From an uncultured Chryseobacterium sp. (lineage in GTDB: Bacteria; Bacteroidota; Bacteroidia; Flavobacteriales; Weeksellaceae): 53,681 bases of DNA. The notes under the pieces are model-generated. The model saw nothing but the letters and a program-made list of their open reading frames with translations, was not told the DNA's origin and searched no databases. Location: the NCBI GenBank assembly GCA_913778085.1, contig CAJYXJ010000029.1, positions 1-53,681 of the forward strand, read 5' to 3'. Below, piece after piece: positions 1-9,653 of the stretch; position 1 is the first letter of the stretch, and each line of letters opens with the position of its first letter. The position numbers were made by a program, and so were the translations under genes.

Positions 1-430
1 TGATCGGCTGAAGAAGGTGAATGTTTTTTTAGATTGAGCGGGTAAAATATCTGTAATTTAATTTATGCAGGAAACCCATTTCAGCCTTCTCCGTAAAAAT
101 CGATTCACTCAGGGAATAAAATATCCCCCAACGAATGGGTAATTTACCGGATAATTTTTAACTTTACCCTCCGACGAATTAAAACAAATCGCTTTATCTT
201 TAGGCCATTAAAAGTTTAGAATTTTTGTCGTGTATTTTGATCATTATTACAGATTTAATTTTTAGCCGCATGTAAATTCTATTTGTTAGTTCTTTTAAAT
301 ATTTCTACGAGTATAAGACACTTTTTCCAAAAAAATGAAAAATCCATTAACATTCTTACTTATTTTTTGAGTATAAGATCTATTAAATTTTGTCTCAAAA
401 AAGTAGCAACTCCAAGATCAATTGAATAAG
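1..430. other. AT-rich intergenic region, no gene seen
   Basis: No convincing coding region. The first 37 bases could be read as the end of a plus-strand frame (DRLKKVNVFLD, stop at 35-37), but this is too short to support. The rest is AT-rich. It holds a 9-bp perfect inverted repeat, TTTTTTGAG at 363-371 and CTCAAAAAA at 394-402 with a 22-base spacer, and the words 'gagtataaga' near 308 and 369. No promoter is clear. Confidence 0.5.
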
Positions 431-458
431 AAAAAAACACCGCCAAAAGCGGTGTTTT
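431..458 (-). terminator. Rho-independent terminator of the RHS operon
   Basis: A perfect 10-bp stem (434-443 with 449-458, sequence AAAACACCGC/GCGGTGTTTT) with a 5-base loop. Read on the minus strand it is followed by a run of seven T (431-437 complement). It lies just after the stop codon of the last gene of the minus-strand operon. It could also work on the plus strand (TTTT at 455-458), but no plus gene precedes it. Confidence 0.85.
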
Positions 459-467
459 AATTAATAA

Positions 468-806
468 TTACTGTCTACTATCTCTCAAATCAAAATGAAA
501 TATAGAATCTTTTCTGATCACTTTTAATTTCAAGCTGTCTTTTTCTTTGATCAGGCTATCCCCTACGTTGATATAGTAATAGAGATCTGATTTAGGAAGT
601 ACATATTTTGTTCCATTGCTTAAATCAAATACTCCTACACCATGATTATTATGGTCTCTATATTTATTTTTCAAAGTGGTTTTGAAAAATATTTGTGACT
701 GTTGCTCATCATGGTACTTTGGTGATGACACTTTTTTTATAAAAAGGTACATACTAACAGCAAATAAAATAAGTCCTGATACAAGAACGATATTATGTTT
801 TTTCAT
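468..806 (-). CDS. Small membrane-anchored protein following an RHS gene
   Basis: 112 residues, family not recognised. Residues about 6-24 form one hydrophobic helix (IVLVSGLILFAVSMYLF) after a KKH start, so the protein is probably an N-terminally anchored membrane or exported protein. The remaining ~85 residues are polar and lysine/aspartate-rich, with a DLSNGTKYVLPKSDLYYYINVGDSL stretch split by turns that looks beta-rich. Its ATG lies two bases after the RHS stop codon, so translation is probably coupled, and a terminator follows. In polymorphic-toxin loci this position is usually held by an immunity protein, so a role as partner of the RHS tip is possible. That is inferred from position only, since nothing in the sequence proves it. 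Confidence 0.75.
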   Translation of the reverse strand: MKKHNIVLVSGLILFAVSMYLFIKKVSSPKYHDEQQSQIFFKTTLKNKYRDHNNHGVGVFDLSNGTKYVLPKSDLYYYINVGDSLIKEKDSLKLKVIRKDSIFHFDLRDSRQ

Positions 807-808
807 TG

Positions 809-3800
809 TTAGTTTTTACTATGAGTCAAGACAAAAGTAGTTCCATATTGCATTGAAGCCCCTATAGGCGATTTTATCCCTGTCGGGATACCATAAGCTC
901 CGGAATGTGAACGAGTTGTATATCCGCTTCCATAATTTTTGATTCCCGCCCCCGGCACATTATTTAAATTTCCACCCCAGCTTTCAGAATAACCCATCGT
1001 TTTTATAAAAGGTACGGAAACTCCTACCTGACCATTATAATAATCCCCTTTCATGCTATTATCTCCATCGGGATTTATTACCAAAGGACCTGCATTAGGA
1101 TTAACATTATACGTAGTATAATTAAGCCCTACCCCTGCATTTAGTCCAAAACCTCCTGAAACATTAGCATAGAAACCGCTATCATAATTGCCACTAAAAT
1201 ATCCAATTTCAGCAGAACCACCTACTACTGCTGTCAATTCTGCAGAGAATGATATTGACCATGGATCTCCAAAAACTTGAACTCCCCAATTACGATTAGG
1301 CTCCAGATAATTTGTAAAATATTGGGTTCGTTGTTCCTCAGGACCATTAAAGCTATGATATACAAGATTATTCATATCAGTCATATTAGTCCATGAACCA
1401 TCAGAAAATAAATGTATTTTTCCTATTTCTTCTTGACCAAACATAACTTTCCTGGTTCCTCCCTTACCAATGTAATACCCATTTACAAGTCCCATTTTTT
1501 TCAGATTATCAAACTGAGCCTCCGAAGTAAGGGATTTATCATAAACATATGCACTTTTAGAACTATCCCAGAACCAGTCATATGGTCTTCTTCCATCAGG
1601 ATCTATAAAATTTACAGGATTACTGAATGCATAGTTGTAAGGTGAATATCTTGTCATTTTCTCTGCTAGAGGATCAATAGCACTCCATTTTCCGATATCC
1701 GACATATACATTCTCGCACCAAAATCATAGCCTCCCCAAGCAACTTCTTTTCCATTGAATTTAAAATTATAAGGGAATCCAGTATTGGCAAAATACGAAC
1801 CATCATTATATCCGCTGTGCTGCATCCCGAAAGGATAAAAATTATTCTGTTCCAGAATCTGGATTCCACCTCCTTCTGCCGCCGCATATACCATTCTTAC
1901 ACTTCCTAAATGATCCGTATAGTTATATACATACTGATTAGTCATAAAATTATAAAATCCTTCTGTAGTCGGAAAGAATTTCAAATTGCCGCTTTCATAA
2001 TGGAACTCATCTAGATAATCAGTTTCAGTAGTAAAATTTCCAAAAGATATCCATTCTGTTTTCTTCAATTTTGTTCCGTCTGCTCTGTATTTATAAGTAC
2101 CGGTAGCATATCCTGCCGAATCAAAAAAGCTTGGTAAATTTAAGTAATTATATTTGATTACCGACAAGCTCCTATCTGTAAAATTTATCATATTTCCATT
2201 TAAATCGTATCCTATTGTATTCCCTCCTCCCGGATAACCACTTGTATTGGTTGAATTATCCGTAATTTTCATCAGTCTGTTGGAATAGTTAGCTGCATCA
2301 TACTCATAGGTTAGCTCATCGATATGCATGCCCGGTCCTGGTGTCCATGCTATTCTTCCATATCTGTCTAATGTTTTGATATTCCCGTTGATATCATAAG
2401 TAACTGATTCATCATAATAATGATTCTGAGTATTAGATGCAAGATCCGGAGTAAGATAAATACCTTCTGTAAGCCTATTTAGATTATCATATTTGTATGC
2501 ATATCTTCTTAAAATCCCATCTGTTCCCTGAGATGTAGTTTTCCAATCGATTTCAGAGATATTCCCATTATATCTTGCAATACCGTAATTCGGATCCTGA
2601 GGATTCTGATACTTAATTTTCATGGCAAAAAGATCGGACCCTAAATTAACTGGATCATTAATACCTGTTAACCAACCCCTTATGTTATATGAATAATTAA
2701 TTGATTGTAGAGGATTGCCATCGTCATCGCGCCCTACTTTTTTGTTAGATAACTGCCCAAGTTCATTATATGTATTAATCGCTAAGGGTTCTTCTGTATG
2801 ATTATCAACTTTATGTTTATGTGCTAATAAACGGTTTTGTTTATCATACTCAAATGTTTCTTCAATAACAATTTCGGTATCACTCTGTGTCCTTTTATGA
2901 TATGCATAAGACTTCTGAACTAAACCCGTAAAGTCTAATAAAGATTCTTTTTTAGTATACCCTCCCAAATAATTGATGGAATGAGTGCCTATTAATCTTC
3001 CTTTTACATCATACCATTTAAAACTTTTTGTCCAGTTATCATCATCTATATTCTTTGCATAGGAAGCCAATGGCAGATTTTTAGTATTGACTGAACTGAC
3101 CAAATCCTGTGATAATACAGTTTGTCCCAAAATCTGCGTGGGAATCGCTGGTGCTCCTATAGGATAGGTATCATAATAATTAACTGTTAAAATGATCATA
3201 CTTCCTGTCGGAAAAGCATTTTTTGTGTAATATATATCCAATCCATTCAGGGTAAAAGGAGTTGTACTTCTCAACTCATTATTGCCTGGGTTGGCGGCCA
3301 TACTGTTGATAGCAGTCTGCATAGAAGCCCGGGTTGCATTATTCAGAAAAAAACCGGTATAAACAACTCTCCCGAACTGATCATATTTAGTAAACTGCCA
3401 TCCTTTTTTTCCAAAATTATTAATCGTTGTTCCTTGCATCGCATCCTGAGATAAAACCAGCCTGTCCTGTTTATCATACACCATAAATTCCCAACCTTTG
3501 CCCGGAACCTTTTTCTCTACTATTCTTCCCTTATTATCGTAATGGTATTGATAGCATAGATTATTTAAGGTAATATCATCTGTACCGCCAGCAGCAACCG
3601 CCAAAGGAGGAATGACGTAAGCCAGCTGCCCATATTCATTATAAACATAATATGTATCTGCATTTTCTGATGCTGTGATTACTTTTCTCAATAAAATAGT
3701 CCTTCCTTCTCCATCTACAAATTCAATAGTTTCGTTATTATCTTCATCGAATTTAAGGTTTTTATATAGCTGACTATTCCCATAAGTTCCTGACAAAATC

Positions 3801-4348
3801 AATGATGAAGACGTTGCTCCGTTGACCCAGGAGGTTGTAGCAACATACTTATTTACTTCTCCGGAAAAATTCCTGTTATAACCATATTGCACAGGTTTAT
3901 TTGCCCAATTAGTTCCTACATGAATTTGCTGTTGAATCCTGTCTAATGGCGAAATTTGTAAAATCTTTTCAGAATAAATCTTCTCGGATCCATAAATATC
4001 AGGTTGAGTAGCATTATCCAAGGGATTATTATAAATAGCTCCAGCTTGGCTTCCGGTTTGCGGAACAGGCAGATATTCTTTCAACTGCCTTCCATATCTA
4101 TCATATTCTGCATGACTTACCATATCCCTTCCCAAAGGAGTCGACTTTACATTGATTGTCTGTTTCACTCTCCCCAATCCATCAAAATACTGAATAGTCC
4201 GTAATGGCTGTTTTGAGAGTGTGTCAGCTCCTTTTGATAAATAATTTTTAACGGAGATATAATTCTCTGTCTGAGTAAGTCCCGTATTTTGAGCATAATA
4301 TAAATTACTCAGAATACACATTATTAATATTAATTTATAAGATTTCAT
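809..4348 (-). CDS. RHS repeat-associated core protein with unique C-terminal tip
   Basis: 1179 residues. An N-terminal signal peptide (MKSYKLILIMCILSNLYYAQ) predicts export. After it comes a DUF6443-like region (RTIQYFDGLGRVKQT, DRYGRQLKEYLPVP), then many YD-type repeats (YDKQNRLLA, YDLNGNMINF, YRADGTKLKK) and an RHS core at about residues 810-920 (DHLGSVRM, NFYPFGM, FNGKE, YDFGARMYMSDIGKWSAIDPLAE, YSPYNYAFSNPVNFIDPDGR). About 255 residues follow the core. This tip is glycine-, tyrosine- and asparagine-rich with beta-strand patterns, and I recognise no toxin family in it. RHS proteins form shells that carry a C-terminal effector, so the tip is the candidate functional part. It is the third gene of a tightly packed four-gene operon and starts 3 bases after the upstream stop codon. 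The region is AT-rich compared with the housekeeping genes. Confidence 0.9.
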   Translation of the reverse strand: MKSYKLILIMCILSNLYYAQNTGLTQTENYISVKNYLSKGADTLSKQPLRTIQYFDGLGRVKQTINVKSTPLGRDMVSHAEYDRYGRQLKEYLPVPQTGSQAGAIYNNPLDNATQPDIYGSEKIYSEKILQISPLDRIQQQIHVGTNWANKPVQYGYNRNFSGEVNKYVATTSWVNGATSSSLILSGTYGNSQLYKNLKFDEDNNETIEFVDGEGRTILLRKVITASENADTYYVYNEYGQLAYVIPPLAVAAGGTDDITLNNLCYQYHYDNKGRIVEKKVPGKGWEFMVYDKQDRLVLSQDAMQGTTINNFGKKGWQFTKYDQFGRVVYTGFFLNNATRASMQTAINSMAANPGNNELRSTTPFTLNGLDIYYTKNAFPTGSMIILTVNYYDTYPIGAPAIPTQILGQTVLSQDLVSSVNTKNLPLASYAKNIDDDNWTKSFKWYDVKGRLIGTHSINYLGGYTKKESLLDFTGLVQKSYAYHKRTQSDTEIVIEETFEYDKQNRLLAHKHKVDNHTEEPLAINTYNELGQLSNKKVGRDDDGNPLQSINYSYNIRGWLTGINDPVNLGSDLFAMKIKYQNPQDPNYGIARYNGNISEIDWKTTSQGTDGILRRYAYKYDNLNRLTEGIYLTPDLASNTQNHYYDESVTYDINGNIKTLDRYGRIAWTPGPGMHIDELTYEYDAANYSNRLMKITDNSTNTSGYPGGGNTIGYDLNGNMINFTDRSLSVIKYNYLNLPSFFDSAGYATGTYKYRADGTKLKKTEWISFGNFTTETDYLDEFHYESGNLKFFPTTEGFYNFMTNQYVYNYTDHLGSVRMVYAAAEGGGIQILEQNNFYPFGMQHSGYNDGSYFANTGFPYNFKFNGKEVAWGGYDFGARMYMSDIGKWSAIDPLAEKMTRYSPYNYAFSNPVNFIDPDGRRPYDWFWDSSKSAYVYDKSLTSEAQFDNLKKMGLVNGYYIGKGGTRKVMFGQEEIGKIHLFSDGSWTNMTDMNNLVYHSFNGPEEQRTQYFTNYLEPNRNWGVQVFGDPWSISFSAELTAVVGGSAEIGYFSGNYDSGFYANVSGGFGLNAGVGLNYTTYNVNPNAGPLVINPDGDNSMKGDYYNGQVGVSVPFIKTMGYSESWGGNLNNVPGAGIKNYGSGYTTRSHSGAYGIPTGIKSPIGASMQYGTTFVLTHSKN

Positions 4349-4351
4349 TGA

Positions 4352-7300
4352 TTATTTATAATATAGAAAATCGAATTTTAAAGGGTTGGCAGAATTATTT
4401 CCAACCGATCCGGATAATAATTTAACATATACTTTGCCTGTAACATCTACTCTTAGGCTCCATGTTCTGTTTGCAGGTGTATCTCCAAAGGACCCACCAG
4501 GAGGTTCTACATAATTGTTGAAAGTCCTTTCTACATGAGGAGTACAAGAGCCACTTATCTGTCCGATATAAATCTCGTTGTTCCAATAACTTGTATTAAT
4601 AGGATAACCTCTTACAGAAACCTTAAAAAACACCTGATCGTTATTCGTTATATTATACACCGTCGAATTGGATAATACCGTAATATTATTACCTGTAAAA
4701 GGACATGAAACTATCGCATAACATTGTCCGTTCAAGTTGGCTTCGTTTTGACCATTTGCATTTGCATCATTTTCAGCCATTTGATCTGCATCTGCTTGGC
4801 TTATGGTAGAGAAATATGTATTTTCAAGAACGCCATATAAATACGGACTACCCACATAACCAGGTTGGCAGTTATTTCTTGTAAATGCTTTAACAAAATA
4901 TGCATTATAATATTTTCTTGGGGCGAAGTTATAATCATAAACTTTTACCGGATCTCCATTTATATCCAATATCTTTTTAGGTCTGTTCAATCCGTCATAT
5001 TTATATACCTCTTTTGTTCCGTTTAATGCAGTAACCGTTTTAACACCAATAAGCGGATCATATACATAGGTAGAAATATGGAAATCCTTAAGTTCAGGCT
5101 TTAATCTGAAGTTATCCAATGCTGAGATCAAATTAGATTCTGCAGATTCACTCACGTCAACATTTGATTTATTAACAATGTCTAACTGTAAATAGGAGGT
5201 ATTGCTGTTCGGATCCAGGTTATAAGCCTGCATAACCTGTGCATAGGTTGCTCCTGTAATTTCTGCAATAGGTAAGGTCTGTCTGTATCCGTAGATAACC
5301 GTTGTGGATATTCCATTATTATTCTTTGATTGCAATAAATTGCCCAGATTATCATAGAGCTGATAGATATCTTTTTCTTCAACTGTTGCAGAAGATGGGG
5401 TATCCAGAGTAAAAGTGGAGTTCAGTAAAGACTGTCTATGTTTTCCCATCTTCAACAGGTTTCCAGTTGTGGCATCTTTAGAATACACATTTTCAGTTAA
5501 TGAAATTTTATTATCCTTGTTCAGCTTTTCTTCAATCACGGGTGCAATAATACTATTATCTGCCATATATTTATAGATGGAAAACTTTCCTCCTACAAGA
5601 TCATTATCTGTCGGACAATTTCCGGTAATACACGATGAATTACTGCGGATCAGATCCTGAGGATAAATGGTCCTTGTAATAATCTTTCCATTGTAAACCG
5701 GAGGGTTACCGGGAAGCGGCCATTCGTAAGGCAGATAATCAGTGGTTTCTATGGCGTATGGATGCCAGTACAAATAAGCAGTATTATACTTAAAGAATTT
5801 TTGGCTATCAAATATCTGGCCTGCTATATAATTCCCATTAATAGTCTGGGATTCTATTTGCTCTGTGGTTTTAATTGAAATAGGCAGATAGGGTAATACC
5901 GGCTGATATTGGTAAAAACCTACATAATAAGATTGTTGACCGTTGATGTTAGGTGAAAAGTAAGCCTTCTTAGCTTCAATATAATACCTATCATCACTTA
6001 TTTTACAGTTCGCACAGGTGTTTGATATTTCATTGATGGGATTGGCATTATTTAAAAAATTTGAATATTTAATTGTTTTTGTAGATACTGCAAGCATATT
6101 GGGAGTAAATCTAACAATCTTATACAATTTACCTCGCTCATTTGCTTTAGAAACTTTCAATGCAAGCCTGTCATTTAATGCATTATTTAAGTTCAGATTC
6201 AGATTATTTGTATATTTTTTAATTGCAATAGAATCAGGATTTGTAACCAGATCTGTGAAGTAATAGTCATTTTTTTCTTTACCTACCACTTCTTCTGTGA
6301 CCTTACTATATCTAATATTTTCATCATAGCTTGACCTGTAGCTCATACTGGTGGTTACTGAAGAATAACTCGGATCCGAAGATCCTCCTATAGGAGAGGC
6401 CGCACGTTTTGAAGTAATTCCGGATGAAGTTCCGTCATCATTGATATAAGAATATTTTTTATACAAAGGTAGAGTAGCATGAACACTTTCGTAGGTGAAA
6501 ATTTCTTTCAGCCTCTGTCCTGTTGTTAAGGTCGTATTTACGTTAACAAGAGTATTGGTTTCAATAGAGCCATTATTTGAAATTTGGTTAAGTTTCGACA
6601 CATCATTTTGTTCATATATAAACTCTTCCCATCCCTGAGTCGGATAAAATATTTTTTTCAGTAAGCCGGCATTCGTATCAAGGCTACCGCTCGGATAATC
6701 ATAATATTCAAATCTGTATTTTTCATTATTCGAAACCAGAGACTCTAAAAAAACACGGCTACTGACTATATTGTAGTTAAAGTCTATATCTTTAACAATT
6801 TTATTATAGCTTTTCAACTGTATTTTCTTTAAAAAAGGTTTGGTATAAGCATTATTAAGCTGATCATATGAAAAGCTTAATGTTCCATAATCAGAAATTT
6901 TTACGGAATCTATGATGGCCAGTTTAGCATAGATATCGGTCTTTGAAATACCCATACTTGATGAGTTATTGGAAGAAGATTCACTAATAAAACTGAAAGC
7001 ACCAGCATCATTGATGCCCAGAAAAATATTATTAGCCAGCAATGTGCTTTTTGGTGGCATATTATAGCTGTAGTCTGCGTTGATGTTCAGCCCTCCGTTG
7101 GTAAAAGGATCAAGAACAGACCTATTGGCATTTTTATAAAAATATTCTATGGTTCTGCTATTTGCAGATTTTACCTTCTTCAGATAAAAGGTTGATAAAT
7201 AATTTATATGCTTATTGGTGATCAGATCCGTAAAATGGGTAAAAGTTCCGTCATCGGTAAAGCCGTGAAACTCATACTTGTTTTTGGAATAATAAACATC

Positions 7301-7969
7301 CATTGAATTATAGTCCCCTCCGAAATAGTATTCGTTTCCTTTACTGTCTTTCATTACAATTTCCGGAAATGAATTAATGGGCTGGTATATATCATGACAT
7401 TTAAGACCGTTATAAGTAACGGTAAATGTTTCGTCTTCAGAATACACTAAAAAATTACCAATATTGTCACAAATAAAATACCCTTTATGTCCCAGAAAAT
7501 CGAAATAAAATATATTCGGATCAAAAGAAGACAGATAGGTATTCGGATTATTTAAAATCTGTTTTTTTGAAACACTGCTGTTGGTCTGCGGAATCAAACA
7601 ATTATCAAATCCGTATGAATGGAATCCATCAGGAGACCACTGAATGGTTTGTGGGGAGTGCATTATCCCCGGATTACTATAAGCAATAACAATCTTTCCG
7701 CCCACATTTGCCCCCCAGTTCGTTCCTGTTATTCCGGGTTCTTCATTTTTAGGAGTCTCCTGTTGATAGTCTAAGTTTCCATTCAGTGATAGATTACCTA
7801 AATCAATATCATATAATGGAACCGACAAGCTGAGCTTCCCCACATTAAAATTATTCGAGACGTTGACTTTCTTAGCTAAACTGTAATCTTCAACAGTTTT
7901 TCCCTGTGCATTTATTATCTGATACAGTATGACTAGTACACCTATCAGATATAGTCTAAATTTATTCAT
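4352..7969 (-). CDS. Giant secreted YD-repeat protein with DUF5977 domain
   Basis: 1205 residues with a signal peptide (MNKFRLYLIGVLVILYQIINAQ). The N-terminal half is beta-rich (KLSLSVPLYDIDLGNLSLNGNLDY, repeated 'F.YDQLN' and 'YFYK' strands) and resembles the YD-rich surface proteins of Chryseobacterium that precede RHS genes. YD-like units appear late (YDNLGNLLQ, YDGLNRPKKI). A DUF5977-type module sits at about residues 1030-1080 (RNNCQPGYVGS, SQADADQMAENDANANGQ, NLNGQC), and about 120 beta-rich residues follow. Function is unknown. It may form a surface or shell structure that works with the RHS protein encoded 3 bases downstream. It has no recognisable T9SS sorting domain. Confidence 0.8.
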   Translation of the reverse strand: MNKFRLYLIGVLVILYQIINAQGKTVEDYSLAKKVNVSNNFNVGKLSLSVPLYDIDLGNLSLNGNLDYQQETPKNEEPGITGTNWGANVGGKIVIAYSNPGIMHSPQTIQWSPDGFHSYGFDNCLIPQTNSSVSKKQILNNPNTYLSSFDPNIFYFDFLGHKGYFICDNIGNFLVYSEDETFTVTYNGLKCHDIYQPINSFPEIVMKDSKGNEYYFGGDYNSMDVYYSKNKYEFHGFTDDGTFTHFTDLITNKHINYLSTFYLKKVKSANSRTIEYFYKNANRSVLDPFTNGGLNINADYSYNMPPKSTLLANNIFLGINDAGAFSFISESSSNNSSSMGISKTDIYAKLAIIDSVKISDYGTLSFSYDQLNNAYTKPFLKKIQLKSYNKIVKDIDFNYNIVSSRVFLESLVSNNEKYRFEYYDYPSGSLDTNAGLLKKIFYPTQGWEEFIYEQNDVSKLNQISNNGSIETNTLVNVNTTLTTGQRLKEIFTYESVHATLPLYKKYSYINDDGTSSGITSKRAASPIGGSSDPSYSSVTTSMSYRSSYDENIRYSKVTEEVVGKEKNDYYFTDLVTNPDSIAIKKYTNNLNLNLNNALNDRLALKVSKANERGKLYKIVRFTPNMLAVSTKTIKYSNFLNNANPINEISNTCANCKISDDRYYIEAKKAYFSPNINGQQSYYVGFYQYQPVLPYLPISIKTTEQIESQTINGNYIAGQIFDSQKFFKYNTAYLYWHPYAIETTDYLPYEWPLPGNPPVYNGKIITRTIYPQDLIRSNSSCITGNCPTDNDLVGGKFSIYKYMADNSIIAPVIEEKLNKDNKISLTENVYSKDATTGNLLKMGKHRQSLLNSTFTLDTPSSATVEEKDIYQLYDNLGNLLQSKNNNGISTTVIYGYRQTLPIAEITGATYAQVMQAYNLDPNSNTSYLQLDIVNKSNVDVSESAESNLISALDNFRLKPELKDFHISTYVYDPLIGVKTVTALNGTKEVYKYDGLNRPKKILDINGDPVKVYDYNFAPRKYYNAYFVKAFTRNNCQPGYVGSPYLYGVLENTYFSTISQADADQMAENDANANGQNEANLNGQCYAIVSCPFTGNNITVLSNSTVYNITNNDQVFFKVSVRGYPINTSYWNNEIYIGQISGSCTPHVERTFNNYVEPPGGSFGDTPANRTWSLRVDVTGKVYVKLLSGSVGNNSANPLKFDFLYYK

Positions 7970-7979
7970 TAAATAGTTA

Positions 7980-9521
7980 TTATTTTTTAATCAGTTTTGC
8001 ACTAGCAGTTTTATTCGTATCAGTTTTAATCGTAATCAGATAAGCTCCCTGAATTAAATTCTGGGTGTTCATCTTAGTTACTTTATTTTTTGTTTTCAAA
8101 CTTTGTAATTGTCTTCCTCCCATATCATATAATATTATATCAGCATCTTTAAAATCAAATCCGATTTCCACATAAGTATAATCAGATACAGGATTCGGAT
8201 AAATCTTGATGTCTTGTTTTTCGATTAGCTGATCAATCTGCTTGTCTCCCAGCTTTACAATCTTCCAGTTCTCGTTGCCAAGCTGCTCCGCGCTGATGCC
8301 CGCTAAAATAATAGAACCGTCTCTGTTTAATTTAATATCAGATAACCTTTCTTCTCTTTTTCTAGATTTTCCTTTTACATATTTTCTCCACTGTTCATTT
8401 CCATTGTAATCCAGATACAGCATCCAGAAAGTCTCATCATCATTTTCAATTCTTACTTCTGCTTGAGTGTATCCGCCTAATAAAATTCCTTTCGAAGACT
8501 TTTCATCCGAAGAATGTAAAACACTCATTCCCATTAAAACATCTCTGTTCTTTAAATTATAAGATTTCTGCCAGATCTCTTCTCCTCTTTCATTGAGTGA
8601 AACTATCCATAAGTCTGTTCCTTCTTCGATTCCGACAGATTTACTTCCTGACTGTTCAGACCGTGATTCCCCACCAATCAAATATCCAGTTGAAGCCAAA
8701 GAAAGTGTTTTCAGATGATCATCACTTTTGCCTCCAAAACTCTTCTCCCATTCTACTTTTCCATCTTTATTTAACTTGATAATCCAATAATCGCCTTCTC
8801 CGAAATTCTCTGTTTTCTTAGTCCCTCCGGCATTGCTTCTTGAATAAGATCCTAGTAGAACTCCGCCATCTTTTGTTGGAATCATTTTCTCTACTTCATC
8901 AAGTCCTTTTCCTCCCAAAACTAATTGAGATAGTTCTTTTCCGTTTTTGTCCAATCTTACGATCAAAATATCTTTAGAACCATAGCCTTTTAAAGAGTTT
9001 TGAACATTTCCAGCTACAAAAAATCCTAAATCTGTAGTTTGAATGACAGATCTTGCTTCTTCATCGGAAGTTTCACCAATGGTTTTCTGCCAAAGTTCGT
9101 CCCCGGATTCATTAATTCTCACAATCCAAATGTCTGAGCCTCCCTTACATTCTTCTTTTTTATCTAAGCCTTTTCCTGAGTAGGAAGTACCAGCCAATAA
9201 AAATCCTCCTTCTTGAGTACTTATTGTAGTTGATAGAAAATCATGATTTCGCCCTGAGAAATATTTTTCCCAGACTTCATCACCGTGTTGATTTAATTTA
9301 ACTAAGTGAAAATCATAGCCATTGTTTTGTTTGTTTTCATTAGAAAGTTTTTTTGGTTGAATTGAACTACCTGATACCAAATATTGCTGATCAATCGTTG
9401 TAGTTACTTGCGAAAGAAAATCCTGTGTATAGGATTTAATATCCTTTTGCCAAAGAATTTCTTGAGCGGAAAGACTTGAGGCAATGCATATGAATAATGC
9501 ACTCATGTAGAATTGTTTCAT
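7980..9521 (-). CDS. T9SS type A sorting domain protein with propeller-like repeats
   Basis: 513 residues. The signal peptide is MKQFYMSALFICIASSLSAQ. The body holds about seven copies of a ~50-residue unit of the kind 'GGFLLAGTSYSG..DIWIVRINESGDELWQKTIG', typical of delta-60/beta-propeller-like repeat proteins. The last ~75 residues are a T9SS type A domain (IYPNPVSDYTYVEIGF, ADIILYDMGGRQLQSL, LIQGAYLITIKTD, ending KLIKK). The protein should therefore cross the outer membrane through the type IX system and stay at the cell surface or be released. It is the first gene of the RHS operon, with a TAAATTTG promoter element just upstream. The substrate or partner is unknown. Its place before two giant YD/RHS proteins suggests a shared surface function. 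Confidence 0.85.
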   Translation of the reverse strand: MKQFYMSALFICIASSLSAQEILWQKDIKSYTQDFLSQVTTTIDQQYLVSGSSIQPKKLSNENKQNNGYDFHLVKLNQHGDEVWEKYFSGRNHDFLSTTISTQEGGFLLAGTSYSGKGLDKKEECKGGSDIWIVRINESGDELWQKTIGETSDEEARSVIQTTDLGFFVAGNVQNSLKGYGSKDILIVRLDKNGKELSQLVLGGKGLDEVEKMIPTKDGGVLLGSYSRSNAGGTKKTENFGEGDYWIIKLNKDGKVEWEKSFGGKSDDHLKTLSLASTGYLIGGESRSEQSGSKSVGIEEGTDLWIVSLNERGEEIWQKSYNLKNRDVLMGMSVLHSSDEKSSKGILLGGYTQAEVRIENDDETFWMLYLDYNGNEQWRKYVKGKSRKREERLSDIKLNRDGSIILAGISAEQLGNENWKIVKLGDKQIDQLIEKQDIKIYPNPVSDYTYVEIGFDFKDADIILYDMGGRQLQSLKTKNKVTKMNTQNLIQGAYLITIKTDTNKTASAKLIKK

Positions 9522-9546
9522 GTGGAATTATTAATTTAACAATGTG

Positions 9547-9554
9547 CAAATTTA
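9547..9554 (-). promoter_or_regulatory. Predicted -7 promoter element of the RHS operon
   Basis: Read on the minus strand this is TAAATTTG, a full match to the Bacteroidota -7 consensus TAnnTTTG. It lies 25 bases upstream of the ATG at 9521. No TTTG -33 element is seen at the usual spacing. A perfect 14-base palindrome lies where a -33 box or operator would be (9577-9590). Confidence 0.5.
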
Positions 9555-9576
9555 ACTTTTTTTATTAAATTAATAT

Positions 9577-9590
9577 TCTCATTAATGAGA
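9577..9590. promoter_or_regulatory. Palindromic operator candidate upstream of RHS operon
   Basis: The 14-base sequence TCTCATTAATGAGA is a perfect palindrome. It lies about 23 bases upstream of the -7 element of the RHS operon on the minus strand, a good position for a dimeric regulator. No regulator gene is adjacent, so the binding protein is unknown. Confidence 0.35.
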
Positions 9591-9632
9591 GTTAATATGA
9601 ATTTCATCATGCATTGTAAAAGTAATGCTTAC

Positions 9633-9653
9633 TTACGACAATACTTGTCGTAA
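9633..9653. repeat. Inverted repeat TTACGACAA-N3-TTGTCGTAA
   Basis: Two perfect 9-base arms separated by three bases. There is no T-run on either side, so a terminator is unlikely. A protein-binding site or a short repeat is more likely. It lies in the 350-base gap between the RHS operon and the IS remnant, which is otherwise AT-rich and holds no gene I can support (9555-9874). Confidence 0.5.

Noticed and set aside
1-37. C-terminal end of a plus-strand gene (…DRLKKVNVFLD)
   Set aside because: Only eleven codons are visible at the window edge, which is not enough to tell coding from chance.
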